Source of the DNA: Mesorhizobium sp. L2C084A000
GTDB taxonomy: Bacteria > Pseudomonadota > Alphaproteobacteria > Rhizobiales > Rhizobiaceae
Direction: 5' to 3'
Assembly: GCF_000502875.1 (NCBI RefSeq)
Contig: NZ_AYWX01000006.1
Span: forward strand, 331,666 to 371,277
DNA: 39,612 nucleotides
Shown piece after piece: positions 16,349-25,380 of the stretch; positions within the stretch are counted from its first letter, which is position 1; each line of letters opens with the position of its first letter. Position numbers and translations under genes: made by a program. Under the pieces are notes generated by a model. That model was not told the DNA's origin and made no database searches. It saw only the letters and a program-made list of their open reading frames with translations.

Positions 16349-17623
16349 GTGAACAAGCATCAAACCGACAATGCAAACGCCACCGCGTTCCCCGTCGACG
16401 CCATCCGCGCCATGTTTCCAGCCTTGCAGCGGGCTGGCGACTTCATCTTTTTGGACAACGCCGCCGGCGCGCAGATCCCGCAAAGCGTGCTCGACGCGGT
16501 GACCAACCATCTGGTTTCGCACAATGTGCAGCGCGGCGGCCGCTATGGCCGCAGCGTCACCGTCGACCAGTCGGTCGCCGATGCTCGGACAAGCGTAGCG
16601 CTGCTCATCAACGCCTATAGCCCGGCGGAAATCTGCTTCGGCATGAACGCCACCTCGTTCATCCGCCTGGTCAGCCTCGGTATCGGTCAGATGCTTCAGG
16701 AGCGTGACGAGATCGTCATCACCGACATGGACCACGACGCCAACATCGCGACCTGGCTGGCGCTGGAATCCGCCGGTGCGAAATTCAAATGGTGGCGGAT
16801 GCGCGAGGACGGTAATCTGCATGTCGACGATCTGCGCCCGCTGGTTTCCGACCGCACCCGTCTCGTCGCCTGCACGGTCACCGCGCACTCGATCGGCTCG
16901 ATCGTCGATGTCGCCGCGGTGGCCAAGATCGCGCACGCGGCCGGCGCCGAAGTGTTCCTCGACTGCGTGCATTACGGACCGCACGGGCTGATCGACGTGC
17001 AGGCCTGGGACTGCGACTATCTCGTCTGCTCCGGCTACAAGAATTTCTCGCCGCATATGGGCTTCCTCTGGGGTCGTTTCGAAACGCTGAAACGGCTGCC
17101 GACCTTCCGCGAGGATTTCATCCCCAACGAGCCGCCCTACAAGGTCGAGGCAGGCACGTTCATCTACGAGAACGTCTCCGGCATGGATGCCGCCGTGCAG
17201 TACCTGGAACTGATCGGCCGCAATCTCGCACCCTCCAACAACCGCTCGCGGCGCGACAACATCGTTGCCGGCATGGGCGCCATCCGCGACTACGAATTGG
17301 TGCTGGCGCGCGAGATGCTTGCGGTGCTGAAAGGTTGCGGCGCGACCATCTATGGCGTCGCAGACGAGGCCCGCATCACCGAACGCGTGCCGACGTTCTG
17401 CTTCAACATCGGCACACTGTCGCCGCAGCGGATCGTCGAAGAGATGGCCGAGATGCAGATCGGCATCCGCGACGGCCACATGTATGCGCCGCGGCTGATG
17501 AAGCGCCTCAACCTATCGATGGACAGCGGCGCCATCCGCGCCTCACTGGTCCACTACAACACAGTCGAGGAAGTCCGGCGCTTCGGCGAAGCGCTACGCA
17601 GCATCATCGCCAAGCTGTCCTGA
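16349..17623 (+). CDS. Class V aminotransferase-fold PLP enzyme, cysteine-desulfurase-like
   Basis: The GTG at 16349 follows GCAGGAG and gives 424 residues; no ATG upstream fits better. The fold-type I features are [10 protein letters not shown] (35-44), DMDHDAN near residue 127, [10 protein letters not shown] with Asp205 and His208, and [16 protein letters not shown] with the Schiff-base Lys231. This pattern matches the family annotated as cysteine desulfurase-like proteins (related to SufS/CsdA and isopenicillin-N epimerase). No obvious flexible loop Cys of a true desulfurase is evident, so it may instead be a C-S or C-N lyase, or an epimerase acting on the imported amino compound. It is the last gene of the 14678-17623 operon. 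Confidence 0.85.
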   Translation: MNKHQTDNANATAFPVDAIRAMFPALQRAGDFIFLDNAAGAQIPQSVLDAVTNHLVSHNVQRGGRYGRSVTVDQSVADARTSVALLINAYSPAEICFGMNATSFIRLVSLGIGQMLQERDEIVITDMDHDANIATWLALESAGAKFKWWRMREDGNLHVDDLRPLVSDRTRLVACTVTAHSIGSIVDVAAVAKIAHAAGAEVFLDCVHYGPHGLIDVQAWDCDYLVCSGYKNFSPHMGFLWGRFETLKRLPTFREDFIPNEPPYKVEAGTFIYENVSGMDAAVQYLELIGRNLAPSNNRSRRDNIVAGMGAIRDYELVLAREMLAVLKGCGATIYGVADEARITERVPTFCFNIGTLSPQRIVEEMAEMQIGIRDGHMYAPRLMKRLNLSMDSGAIRASLVHYNTVEEVRRFGEALRSIIAKLS

Positions 17624-17640
17624 GCGAGCTGAATGCTACG

Positions 17641-17670
17641 GCCTGACGCCGCGGCGTCAGGCGGCTTTCT
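17641..17670. terminator. Rho-independent terminator between convergent operons
   Basis: A perfect palindrome (GCCTGACGCC at 17641-17650, GGCGTCAGGC at 17653-17662) is followed on the plus strand by GGCTTTCTTCTT. It ends the aminotransferase operon and overlaps the last codons and stop of the minus-strand dppF gene. Confidence 0.75.
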
Positions 17671-18487
17671 TCTTCGCTAGCCTCGCCTTGATCGAGGCGA
17701 CGTCGGCGCGCGGGGTCGCCGCGAACAGCGTCCTGGTGTAGCTGTGCTTGGGGTCGGCGAAGACCTCGTCGCGCGAGCCGTATTCGACCGCTTCGCCGAA
17801 ATACATCACCATCACATCGTCGGCGATGTAGCGCACCACGGACAGATCGTGGCTGATGAAGACATAGGTCAGCTGGAACTCGTCCTGCAGGTCGGCGAGC
17901 AGGTTGAGCACCTGTGCCTGCACGGAAAGATCGAGCGCCGAGACCGGCTCGTCCAGCACCAGCAGGCTTGGGTTGAGCATCAGCGCACGGGCAATGGCAA
18001 TGCGCTGGCGCTGGCCGCCCGAGAACATGTGCGGGTAGCGGTTGTAGTGCTCGTGACCGAGGCCGACCTTCTTCAGCATCTTCATCGCCAGGTCGCGCCG
18101 CTCGGCCGCCGGCTTGTCGGTGTTGATCAGCAGGGGCTCGCCCAGCACGTCGCCGATCTTCTGGCGCGGATTGAGCGATCCATAGGGGTTCTGGAAGACG
18201 ATCTGCACCTTGCGGCGCATCTCTTTGGTCAATCCGCCCTTGGCGATGTCGACCTTGTTGCCGTCGATGAACAGGTCGCCTGACGTCGCCGGATCGATCA
18301 GCGTGATGATGCGGGCGAGCGTGGACTTGCCGCAGCCGCTTTCGCCGACGATGGCCAGCGTCTTGCCCTTGTCGACCTTGAACGAGACGCCCTTGACCGC
18401 GTGCACTGTGCGCGGCCCGGTGAACAGGCCACCACCGATATGGTAGTCGCGGACGATGTTCTTGCCTTCGAGGACCGTGGTGCTCAT
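17657..18487 (-). CDS. dppF: Dipeptide ABC importer ATPase DppF
   Basis: The 276 residues carry Walker A GESGCGKST (48-56), signature FSGGQRQRI (155-163) and Walker B LVLDEPVSALD. The N-terminal HIGGGLFTGPRTVHAVKGVSF and the QNPYGSLNPRQKIG Q-loop region are typical of DppF. The ATG shares one base with the dppD stop (TGATG), showing coupling. It is the last gene of dppABCDF; its stop lies in the bidirectional terminator stem. The C-terminus ends in a Lys-rich tail. Confidence 0.93.
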   Translation of the reverse strand: MSTTVLEGKNIVRDYHIGGGLFTGPRTVHAVKGVSFKVDKGKTLAIVGESGCGKSTLARIITLIDPATSGDLFIDGNKVDIAKGGLTKEMRRKVQIVFQNPYGSLNPRQKIGDVLGEPLLINTDKPAAERRDLAMKMLKKVGLGHEHYNRYPHMFSGGQRQRIAIARALMLNPSLLVLDEPVSALDLSVQAQVLNLLADLQDEFQLTYVFISHDLSVVRYIADDVMVMYFGEAVEYGSRDEVFADPKHSYTRTLFAATPRADVASIKARLAKKKAA

Positions 18488-19341
18488 CAGGCGGCTCCAA
18501 CTGCCGAAGGCGCCGGCTCGAACATCATGTCGGAAACGGTAGGCAGCCGGTCGCCGACGGCGTTCTCCGGCAGCGCCGACAAAAGCGCCCGCGTGTAATT
18601 GCTCTTCGGCGATTCAAACAGCGACAGCACGTCGGCCTCTTCCATCTTGCGGCCCTTGTACTGGACGATGACACGGTCGGCGGTCTCGGCCACCACGCCC
18701 ATATTGTGGGTGATCATGATCAGGCCCATACCGTATTTGGCCTGCAGCGAAACCAGCAGATCGAGGATCTGCTTCTGGATGGTGACGTCGAGCGCCGTCG
18801 TCGGCTCGTCGGCGATCAGCAGCTTCGGATTGCAGGCGATGGCGATGGCGATCATGACGCGCTGGCATTGGCCGCCCGACATCTGGTGCGGAAACGAGCT
18901 AAGCCGTTCTTCCGGATCGGCGATGCCGACCAGCTTCATCAACTCGATGGCCCGCGCGCGCCGCTGAGCGCGATCCATACCCATATGGAAGCGCAGCACC
19001 TCCTCGATCTGGAAGCCGACGGTGAAGCACGGATTGAGGCTGGCGATCGGCTCCTGGAAGATCATCGAGATGTCCTTGCCGACGATCTTGCGGCGTTCGG
19101 ACGGGCTGAGCTTCAGGAGATCGACGCCGTCGAAGGCCATGCGGTCTGCCTTGACGGTTGCGGTGTTGGGCAACAGGCCCATTACCGCGAGCATCGCCAC
19201 AGACTTGCCGGAACCGGACTCGCCGACGATCGCCAGCACTTCGCGCGGCTCGATCGAGAGGTCGATGCCTTGCACGGCCATGAACGGTCCGGCCGCGGTG
19301 TCGAAGGAAACGGTGAGGTTCTTGATCTCGAGCAGAGGCAT
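18487..19341 (-). CDS. dppD: Dipeptide ABC importer ATPase DppD
   Basis: The ATG at 19341 lies two bases after the dppC stop and gives 284 residues. Walker A is GESGSGKS (40-47), the signature MSGGQCQRV (154-162, with Cys in place of the usual Arg) and Walker [13 protein letters not shown]. The [16 protein letters not shown]-loop segment and the C-terminal extension ([13 protein letters not shown]) are typical of DppD. It forms the ATPase heterodimer with DppF. Confidence 0.93.
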   Translation of the reverse strand: MPLLEIKNLTVSFDTAAGPFMAVQGIDLSIEPREVLAIVGESGSGKSVAMLAVMGLLPNTATVKADRMAFDGVDLLKLSPSERRKIVGKDISMIFQEPIASLNPCFTVGFQIEEVLRFHMGMDRAQRRARAIELMKLVGIADPEERLSSFPHQMSGGQCQRVMIAIAIACNPKLLIADEPTTALDVTIQKQILDLLVSLQAKYGMGLIMITHNMGVVAETADRVIVQYKGRKMEEADVLSLFESPKSNYTRALLSALPENAVGDRLPTVSDMMFEPAPSAVGAA

Positions 19342-19343
19342 GC

Positions 19344-20267
19344 TCACGACCTCTTCAGCTTGGGGTCGAGCGCGTCGCGCAGGCCGTCGCCGATCAGGTT
19401 GATGGCGAAGACGGTGATCAGGATGGCGAGACCCGGGAAAGTAACCACCCACCAGGCACGCAGGATGAACTCGCGCGCCTCGGCCAGCATGGTGCCCCAC
19501 TCCGGCGTCGGCGGCTGCGCGCCCATGCCGAGGAAGCCAAGGGCCGCCGCCTCGAGAATGGCGTTGGAGAAGGACAGCGTCGCCTGCACGATCAATGGCG
19601 CGATGCAGTTGGGCAGGATGGTGACCAGCATCAGCCTGAGATGGCTGGCGCCGGCGACCTTGGCCGAGACGACATATTCGCGGGTCTTCTCGGCCATCAC
19701 GGCGGCGCGGGTGAGCCGGGCGAAATGCGGCTGCAGCACGAAGGCGATGGCGATCATGGCGTTGACGAGGCCGGGGCCAAGCACCGCGACCAGCACCAGG
19801 GCCAATAGCAGCGACGGGAAGGCCAGGATGATGTCCATGATGCGCATGATCAGCGTGTCAACCCAGCCGCGGCAGTAGCCGGCGAGCAGGCCGAGAATGA
19901 CGCCTGAGATCAGCGCTGACGTGACGACGACGAAGCCGATGGCGAGCGAGAAGCGCGAGCCGTAGATCAGCCGCGACAGCATATCGCGGCCGACAGCGTC
20001 GGTGCCGAGCAGGAACTGCGCGTTGCCGCCTTCCTGCCAGGCCGGCGGCGTCAGGAAGAAGTCGCGGAACTGATCGTCCGGCGAATGCGGCGCCAGCAGC
20101 GGCGCGAAGATGGCGATCAGGATCAGCAGCGCAAAGACGAAGAGCCCGATCACCGCGCCCTTGTTGACGGAGAAGTAGTGCCAGAACTCGCCGAACATCT
20201 GCAGCCTGGCATCCTGCGGCTTGACGACGGTCGCGGCTTCGATGGTGGCTGGGCCTTCATTGCTCAT
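19344..20267 (-). CDS. dppC: Dipeptide ABC importer permease DppC
   Basis: The protein has 307 residues with a cytoplasmic N-terminus of about 35 residues and a first membrane helix at about 36-58. The LLGTDAVGRDMLSRLIYGSR block follows. The late segment GFLGMGAQPPTPEWGTMLAEAREF is highly characteristic of DppC/OppC proteins. It starts one base after the dppB stop. It is the second channel subunit of the dipeptide importer. Confidence 0.94.
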   Translation of the reverse strand: MSNEGPATIEAATVVKPQDARLQMFGEFWHYFSVNKGAVIGLFVFALLILIAIFAPLLAPHSPDDQFRDFFLTPPAWQEGGNAQFLLGTDAVGRDMLSRLIYGSRFSLAIGFVVVTSALISGVILGLLAGYCRGWVDTLIMRIMDIILAFPSLLLALVLVAVLGPGLVNAMIAIAFVLQPHFARLTRAAVMAEKTREYVVSAKVAGASHLRLMLVTILPNCIAPLIVQATLSFSNAILEAAALGFLGMGAQPPTPEWGTMLAEAREFILRAWWVVTFPGLAILITVFAINLIGDGLRDALDPKLKRS

Positions 20268-20268
20268 G

Positions 20269-21276
20269 TCAGTTGGCCCGGATGCGTGGGTTGATGACGG
20301 CGTAGAGCACGTCGACGATGAGGTTGACCGACATGACGATCAGCGCGATCAAAAGCAAGCCGCCCTGCACGGTGAAATAGTCGCGCTTGGAGATGGCGTC
20401 GATCATCCATTTGCCGATGCCGGGCCAGGAGAAGATGCTCTCGGTCAGGATGGCGCCGGTCAAAAGCGTGCCGACCTGCAGACCGATGGTGGTGACGACC
20501 GGGATCAGCGCGTTGCGGAAGGCATGCAGGCCGATGACGCGGCGCGGCGCCAGGCCCTTGGCGCGCGCGGTGCGGACATAGTCCTCACCCAGCACTTCGA
20601 GCATCGCCGAGCGCGTCTGCCTGGCGATGACTGCGAGCGGGATAGTGCCGAGCACGATGGTCGGCAAGATCAGGTGCGACAGCGCCGAGCGGAATGCGCC
20701 CTTCTGCCCCGAGATCAGCGAATCGATGGTCATGAAGCCGGTCACCGGCTTGAAGAAATAGAGAAGGTCGATGCGGCCGGAAACCGGCGTCCAGTGCAGC
20801 GTGCCGGAGAAGACGATGATCAGCAGCAGGCCCCACCAGAAGATCGGCATGGAATAGCCCGCCAGCGCCGTGCCCATCGTCAGCTGATCGAACCAGGAGC
20901 CGCGGCGGATGGCGGCGAAGATGCCGGCGGCGACACCCAGGACAACGGCAAAGATCATGGCGAAGATGGCGAGTTCGACCGTTGCCGGGAAGCGCACCAG
21001 GAAATCCTTGAGCACCGGCGTCTTGGTTGAAAACGAGGTGCCGAAATCGCCGCTCAGGACATTCGTCAGATAGGTCAGGTATTGTTGCCAAATCGGCAGA
21101 TCGAAACCGAACTGGTGCATCAGCGCCGTGTGGCGTTCGGGCGACAGGCCGCGTTCGCCCGCAAGCACCAGCACCGGATCACCGGGCAGGATGCGCACGA
21201 AGCCAAAGGCGAGGATGGTTATCCCGATGAAGGTCGGGATGATGAGGGCGAGCTTGCCGAGGATATAACGCAGCAT
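20269..21276 (-). CDS. dppB: Dipeptide ABC importer permease DppB
   Basis: The 335 residues start with a membrane helix, then VRILPGDPVLVLAGERG, the DppB-type RxxPGDP motif. WWGLLLIIVFSG and the EAA-type loop (HAFRNALIPVVTTIGLQ) are also typical. The gene lies 50 bases downstream of dppA across a strong hairpin (21288-21315), which probably lowers permease expression relative to the binding protein. Confidence 0.94.
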   Translation of the reverse strand: MLRYILGKLALIIPTFIGITILAFGFVRILPGDPVLVLAGERGLSPERHTALMHQFGFDLPIWQQYLTYLTNVLSGDFGTSFSTKTPVLKDFLVRFPATVELAIFAMIFAVVLGVAAGIFAAIRRGSWFDQLTMGTALAGYSMPIFWWGLLLIIVFSGTLHWTPVSGRIDLLYFFKPVTGFMTIDSLISGQKGAFRSALSHLILPTIVLGTIPLAVIARQTRSAMLEVLGEDYVRTARAKGLAPRRVIGLHAFRNALIPVVTTIGLQVGTLLTGAILTESIFSWPGIGKWMIDAISKRDYFTVQGGLLLIALIVMSVNLIVDVLYAVINPRIRAN

Positions 21277-21287
21277 GGCGGGCGAGT

Positions 21288-21315
21288 GGGGGCGTCACCA
21301 CATGGTGGCGCCCCC
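21288..21315 (-). terminator. Intercistronic hairpin between dppA and dppB (attenuator candidate)
   Basis: GGGGGCGTCACCA (21288-21300) and TGGTGGCGCCCCC (21303-21315) pair over 13 positions with one mismatch and a two-base loop. It starts 11 bases after the dppA stop in the direction of transcription. No U-tract follows, so partial termination or protection of the dppA mRNA end is more likely than full termination. Confidence 0.7.
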
Positions 21316-21326
21316 GTTTCGCAACC

Positions 21327-22919
21327 TTATTCGGCGATATCGACGCCGTCGAAGCGGTGGATACCGAGCGGATCCATCGCAAAGCCGGTGACGGTCTTCT
21401 GCATCGGCATGAACACCTTGGAGTGAGCGAGCGTCGCCCAGGGTGCCTGTTCCTTGAAGATGACCTGTGCCTGTTCATAGAGCTTGGTGCGCTCGGCCTG
21501 GTCCGAAACGGTCTTAGCCTTGTTGATGAGCGCATCGAAGTCCTTGTTGCACCATTCCGCGCGGTTGTTCGAACCGACGGAAGCGCAGCTCAGGAGCACG
21601 CCGAGGAAGTTGTCCGGATCGCCATTGTCGCCGGTCCAGCCGACGATGACGGCGCCGTCGTGATCGACCGCGGAAGCGCGCTTAAGGTATTCACCCCAAT
21701 CGTAGCTGACGATCTCGACGGTGACGCCGACCTTGGCGAAGTCCGCCTGGATCAGCTCGGCGGTGCGACGCGCATTCGGCATGTAGGGGCGCGACACCGG
21801 CATGGCCCAGACGTTCATCTTGAGGTCCTTGACGCCGGCTTCTTCAAGCAGCTTCTTGGCTGCATCCGGATCGTAAGGATCGTCCTTCACTTCCTTGTTG
21901 TAGGACCACATGGTCGGCGGGATCGGATTGATCGCCACCTGGCCGGCGCCCTGGAAGACGGCATCGATGATGGCCTTCTTGTTGATGGCCATGTTGAGCG
22001 CCTTGCGAACGCGCACGTCGTCGAACGGCTTCTGCTGGGTGTTGTACATCAGCGCGCCGACATTGAGGCCTTCCTGCTCCTCGACCTTCAGGTTCGCATC
22101 GGCCTGCAGGCCGGCGATGTCGGCCGGTGCCGGGTACGACATGATGTTGCATTCGCCGGCCTTGAGCTTCTGCGCGCGCACCGCCGGATCGGTGGTGATG
22201 GCGAAGACCAGATCGTCGATCTTCTGCTTGCCGCCCCAATAGTCCGGGTTGGCCTTGTAGCGGATGGCGGCGTCGGTCTGGTAGTCGACGAAGATGAACG
22301 GGCCGGTGCCGATCGGCTTCTGGTTGAACAGCTCAGGCGTCTTGTCGGCCTGCAGCTTGTCGGCATATTCCTTGGAGACGACCGAGGCGAAATCCATGCC
22401 CAGCGTCGGAATGAAGGTGATCGCCGGCTCCTTGAGGGTGAACTTCACCGTCAGGTCATCGACCTTCTCGACCTTGGTAATGTTGTCGCCGAACTGGTCA
22501 TTGTAATACTGGTAGGCAATGCCCGGAATGTACTGGAACCAGGGGCCGTTCTTGTCGACCTGGCGTTCGAACGAGAACACCACGTCGTCGGCGTTGAAGT
22601 CGCGCGTCGGGGTGAAATAGTCGGTTGCGGCGAACTTGACGCCCTTGCGCAGCTTGAAGACATATTCCTTGCCATCGTCGGAGATCGTCCAGCTCTCGGC
22701 CAGGCCCGGCGAGGTCGTCGTCTTGCCGTGATCGAATTCGACAAGGCGGTTGAAGACGGTGCGCGATGACGCGTCGAACGTCTGGCCTGCGGTATACGGC
22801 GCCGGATCGAAACCTTCCGGCGAAGCTTCCGCGCAGTAGACCAGAGTTTTCGCATTGGCCATGCCGCTCAGGACGCTTGCAGCCAGCAACGCGGCTGCAA
22901 AAGTCAGCTTCTTATTCAT
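21327..22919 (-). CDS. dppA: Dipeptide periplasmic binding protein DppA
   Basis: The ATG at 22919 follows GGGAG and gives 530 residues. A Sec signal peptide ends at about ANA-Lys23. The mature start KTLVYCAEASPEGFDP closely matches E. coli DppA as I recall it (KTLVYCSEGSPEGFNP). The NPIPPTMWSYN, RPYMPNARR and VIVGWTGDNGDPDNF blocks agree too. It binds dipeptides, possibly haem or 5-aminolevulinate as in other DppA proteins. It is the first gene of the dppABCDF operon, and the AT-rich promoter gap lies upstream. Confidence 0.95.
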   Translation of the reverse strand: MNKKLTFAAALLAASVLSGMANAKTLVYCAEASPEGFDPAPYTAGQTFDASSRTVFNRLVEFDHGKTTTSPGLAESWTISDDGKEYVFKLRKGVKFAATDYFTPTRDFNADDVVFSFERQVDKNGPWFQYIPGIAYQYYNDQFGDNITKVEKVDDLTVKFTLKEPAITFIPTLGMDFASVVSKEYADKLQADKTPELFNQKPIGTGPFIFVDYQTDAAIRYKANPDYWGGKQKIDDLVFAITTDPAVRAQKLKAGECNIMSYPAPADIAGLQADANLKVEEQEGLNVGALMYNTQQKPFDDVRVRKALNMAINKKAIIDAVFQGAGQVAINPIPPTMWSYNKEVKDDPYDPDAAKKLLEEAGVKDLKMNVWAMPVSRPYMPNARRTAELIQADFAKVGVTVEIVSYDWGEYLKRASAVDHDGAVIVGWTGDNGDPDNFLGVLLSCASVGSNNRAEWCNKDFDALINKAKTVSDQAERTKLYEQAQVIFKEQAPWATLAHSKVFMPMQKTVTGFAMDPLGIHRFDGVDIAE

Positions 22920-23373
22920 TGAGCACTCCCTGATGTTCTTCCAAGCCCCTCTATCAGGCTCGCGAAGCGCGCATATAAGCACCGTTTTTCCGGCTTTGGA
23001 ACACCCCGTTTGCTTACCCCGCGGGAAGCAGGAAAAAAATCCGCTATTTTGCCAAATTGCAGAAAAAATTAGCAGTTTTTTCCATTCACGAGATTATTAA
23101 CAACCGAATTTTTTTATTGATCGCCAAGCTGACGATATAAATGTTCCCGGCGCTTCCGAGCGGCCGAGGGATGCGCCAGGATACCGCCTGGGAGCGCTGG
23201 CGGCGGTAAAGACTTTCGACGGCAAATCTTTCGCCATGTTGCCGCAAGGGCAAGACTTGCACGGTCACCAACGGAGGCAATACATAGGGTGTAGCGGCCG
23301 CAGCGGAGGGCGTCCTTGTCAATTCAGGGGCGAGCGCGGCGCGGATGAACAAGACTTGTCCAGGGAGGAACGG
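22920..23373. promoter_or_regulatory. Divergent promoter gap between dppA and fadD, 454 bases
   Basis: The gap holds no convincing gene. Its centre (about 23030-23150) is strikingly AT-rich for this genome, with A and T runs and an imperfect dyad GCAGAAAAAATTAGC at 23059-23073. The size of that dyad would suit an Lrp/AsnC-type site. Promoters for both divergent operons are expected here; I cannot place -35/-10 boxes with confidence. Confidence 0.5.
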
Positions 23374-25380
23374 TTGGCAAAAGCATCAAGGACGACGGCG
23401 CCGGTGAAAGCGGGAGCCAAGGCGCCGTCGAAAGCAGCCGGTACTGCCAAGCCGAAAGCACCCGTTTCCAAAGCCGCCACGCCGAAGGCGGCCGCGGCGC
23501 CCGTAAGGGCAAGCACAAGGCCAGTGGTGAAAGCCCCGGCCAAGGCTGCGGCCGGAAAGACGGCGTCGGGAAATAAAGCGGGGGCGGCAAAGCCCGCTGC
23601 CAGGCCGGCATCGAAAGCCGCCGCGGCGATGAAGACCCCACCGGCGGCAAGGCCGGCCGACGCCACCGCCAACCGATTGCCGAAAACGCTGACGGCGCTG
23701 GCCGCCGGCTTGCCGGAAAAGCCGTGGCTCAAGAGCTATCCGAAAAACGTGCAGGCCGAGATCGGCGCCCTGCCCTACAGCTCGATCGGCGATTTCCTCG
23801 TCGCCGCCTGCAAGCAGTTTTCCGCGCAGCCGGCCTTCACCTGCATGGACAAGTCCATCAGCTACACCGATGTCGAGCGGCTGTCGGCGGCCTTCGGCGC
23901 CTACCTGCAATCGAAAGGCCTGCAGAAAGGCGCGCGCGTCGCGCTGATGATGCCGAACGTGCTGCAATATCCGGTGGCGATGATGGCGATCTTGCGAGCG
24001 GGTTATGTGGTGGTGAACATCAATCCGCTCTACACGCCGCGCGAGCTCGAACACCAGTTGAAGGATTCCGGTGCGCAAGCCATCGTCATCCTGGAGAACT
24101 TCGCCAACACCTTGCAGGCGGTGATCGCCAGGACCACGGTCAAGCATGTGGTGGTCGCCGCGATGGGCGACATGCTTGGCGGCCTGAAGGGCACGATCGT
24201 CAATTTCGTCGTGCGCCGCGTGAAGAAGATGGTGCCGGCATGGTCCTTGCCCGGCCATGTCAAGTTCAATGCCGCCATGAAGGCCGGCGCCGGCATGGGC
24301 TTCAAGCCGGCCAAGGTGGAAGCCGACGATGTCGCCTTCCTGCAATATACGGGCGGCACCACGGGCGTGTCGAAGGGCGCCACACTGCTGCACAGAAACG
24401 TGCTCGCCAACGTTGCGCAGAACGCGCAGTGGATGGAGGATGCCTACACGATCAAGCCGAAACCGGCGCACCCCAACTTCATCTGCGCGCTGCCGCTCTA
24501 TCATATTTTCGCGCTGACCGTGAACGCGCTGATGGGCATGCAGCAAGGCGCCCGCAATGTGCTCATTCCCAACCCGCGCGACATTCCCGGCTTCGTCAAG
24601 GAATTGCAGAAATATCCGGTGCACATCTTTCCCGGCCTCAACACGCTTTTCAACGCGCTGCTCAACAATGAGGATTTCCGCAAGCTCGACTTCAAGCCGC
24701 TGGTGCTGACGCTGGGCGGCGGCATGGCGGTGCAGAAGGGCGTCGCCGAACGCTGGAAGACGCTGACCGGTTGTTCGGTCACCGAAGGCTACGGCCTCTC
24801 GGAAACCTCGCCGGTGGCCACCGCCAACAAGTTCACCGCCGGCGACTTCACCGGCACCATCGGCTTGCCGCTGCCCTCGACCGAGATCGCCATCCGCGAC
24901 GACGACGGCAACAATTTGCCGCTCGGCGAGGTCGGCGAGGTCTGCATCCGAGGACCGCAAGTGATGGCGGGCTACTGGAACCGGCCCGATGAGACCGCCA
25001 AGGTGATGACCAAGGATGGCTACTTCAAATCCGGCGACATGGGCTTCATGGACGAGCGCGGCTACACCAAGATCGTCGACCGCAAGAAGGACATGATCCT
25101 GGTTTCGGGCTTCAATGTCTATCCGAACGAGCTCGAGGAAGTCGTGGCGATGCATCCGGGCGTGCTCGAAGTGGCGGCGGTCGGCGTGCCGGACGAGCAT
25201 TCGGGCGAGGTGCCGAAACTGTTCGTGGTCAAGAAGGATCCGGCGCTGACCGCGGAGACGCTCACCGCCTTCTGCCGCGAGAACCTGACCGGCTACAAGC
25301 GGCCCAAATACATCGAGTTCCGCACCGAGTTGCCGAAGACACCGGTCGGCAAGATCCTGCGTCGAGCGCTGCGCGAATGA
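23374..25380 (+). CDS. fadD: Long-chain acyl-CoA ligase (FadD type) with Ala/Lys/Pro-rich N-terminal extension
   Basis: The chosen start is the TTG at 23374, five bases after GGGAGG (23363-23368), giving 668 residues. An in-frame ATG at 23236 lacks a ribosome site, and an internal ATG at 23629 would remove most of the tail. Residues 1 to about 105 are built almost only of Ala, Lys, Pro, Thr, Ser and Gly, like a histone H1 tail. The adenylating enzyme follows: the P-loop YTGGTTGVSKGA starts at Tyr325, then GYGLSETSP, YFKSGDMGFMDERGY and the C-terminal catalytic Lys in TPVGKILRRAL. It activates fatty acids with ATP and CoA for beta-oxidation. Its stop overlaps the methyltransferase start. Confidence 0.9.
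   Translation: MAKASRTTAPVKAGAKAPSKAAGTAKPKAPVSKAATPKAAAAPVRASTRPVVKAPAKAAAGKTASGNKAGAAKPAARPASKAAAAMKTPPAARPADATANRLPKTLTALAAGLPEKPWLKSYPKNVQAEIGALPYSSIGDFLVAACKQFSAQPAFTCMDKSISYTDVERLSAAFGAYLQSKGLQKGARVALMMPNVLQYPVAMMAILRAGYVVVNINPLYTPRELEHQLKDSGAQAIVILENFANTLQAVIARTTVKHVVVAAMGDMLGGLKGTIVNFVVRRVKKMVPAWSLPGHVKFNAAMKAGAGMGFKPAKVEADDVAFLQYTGGTTGVSKGATLLHRNVLANVAQNAQWMEDAYTIKPKPAHPNFICALPLYHIFALTVNALMGMQQGARNVLIPNPRDIPGFVKELQKYPVHIFPGLNTLFNALLNNEDFRKLDFKPLVLTLGGGMAVQKGVAERWKTLTGCSVTEGYGLSETSPVATANKFTAGDFTGTIGLPLPSTEIAIRDDDGNNLPLGEVGEVCIRGPQVMAGYWNRPDETAKVMTKDGYFKSGDMGFMDERGYTKIVDRKKDMILVSGFNVYPNELEEVVAMHPGVLEVAAVGVPDEHSGEVPKLFVVKKDPALTAETLTAFCRENLTGYKRPKYIEFRTELPKTPVGKILRRALRE

Noticed and set aside
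18487..19341. dpp ATPases as partners for the 14678-16302 amino acid importer
   Set aside because: They carry the oligopeptide-type C-terminal extension and belong to the complete dppABCDF operon on the other strand.
23374..25380. FadD-like protein as the missing aryl-CoA ligase of the aromatic operon
   Set aside because: Its motifs and tail fit long-chain acyl-CoA ligases, it lies 10 kb away across other operons, and no shared operator precedes it.
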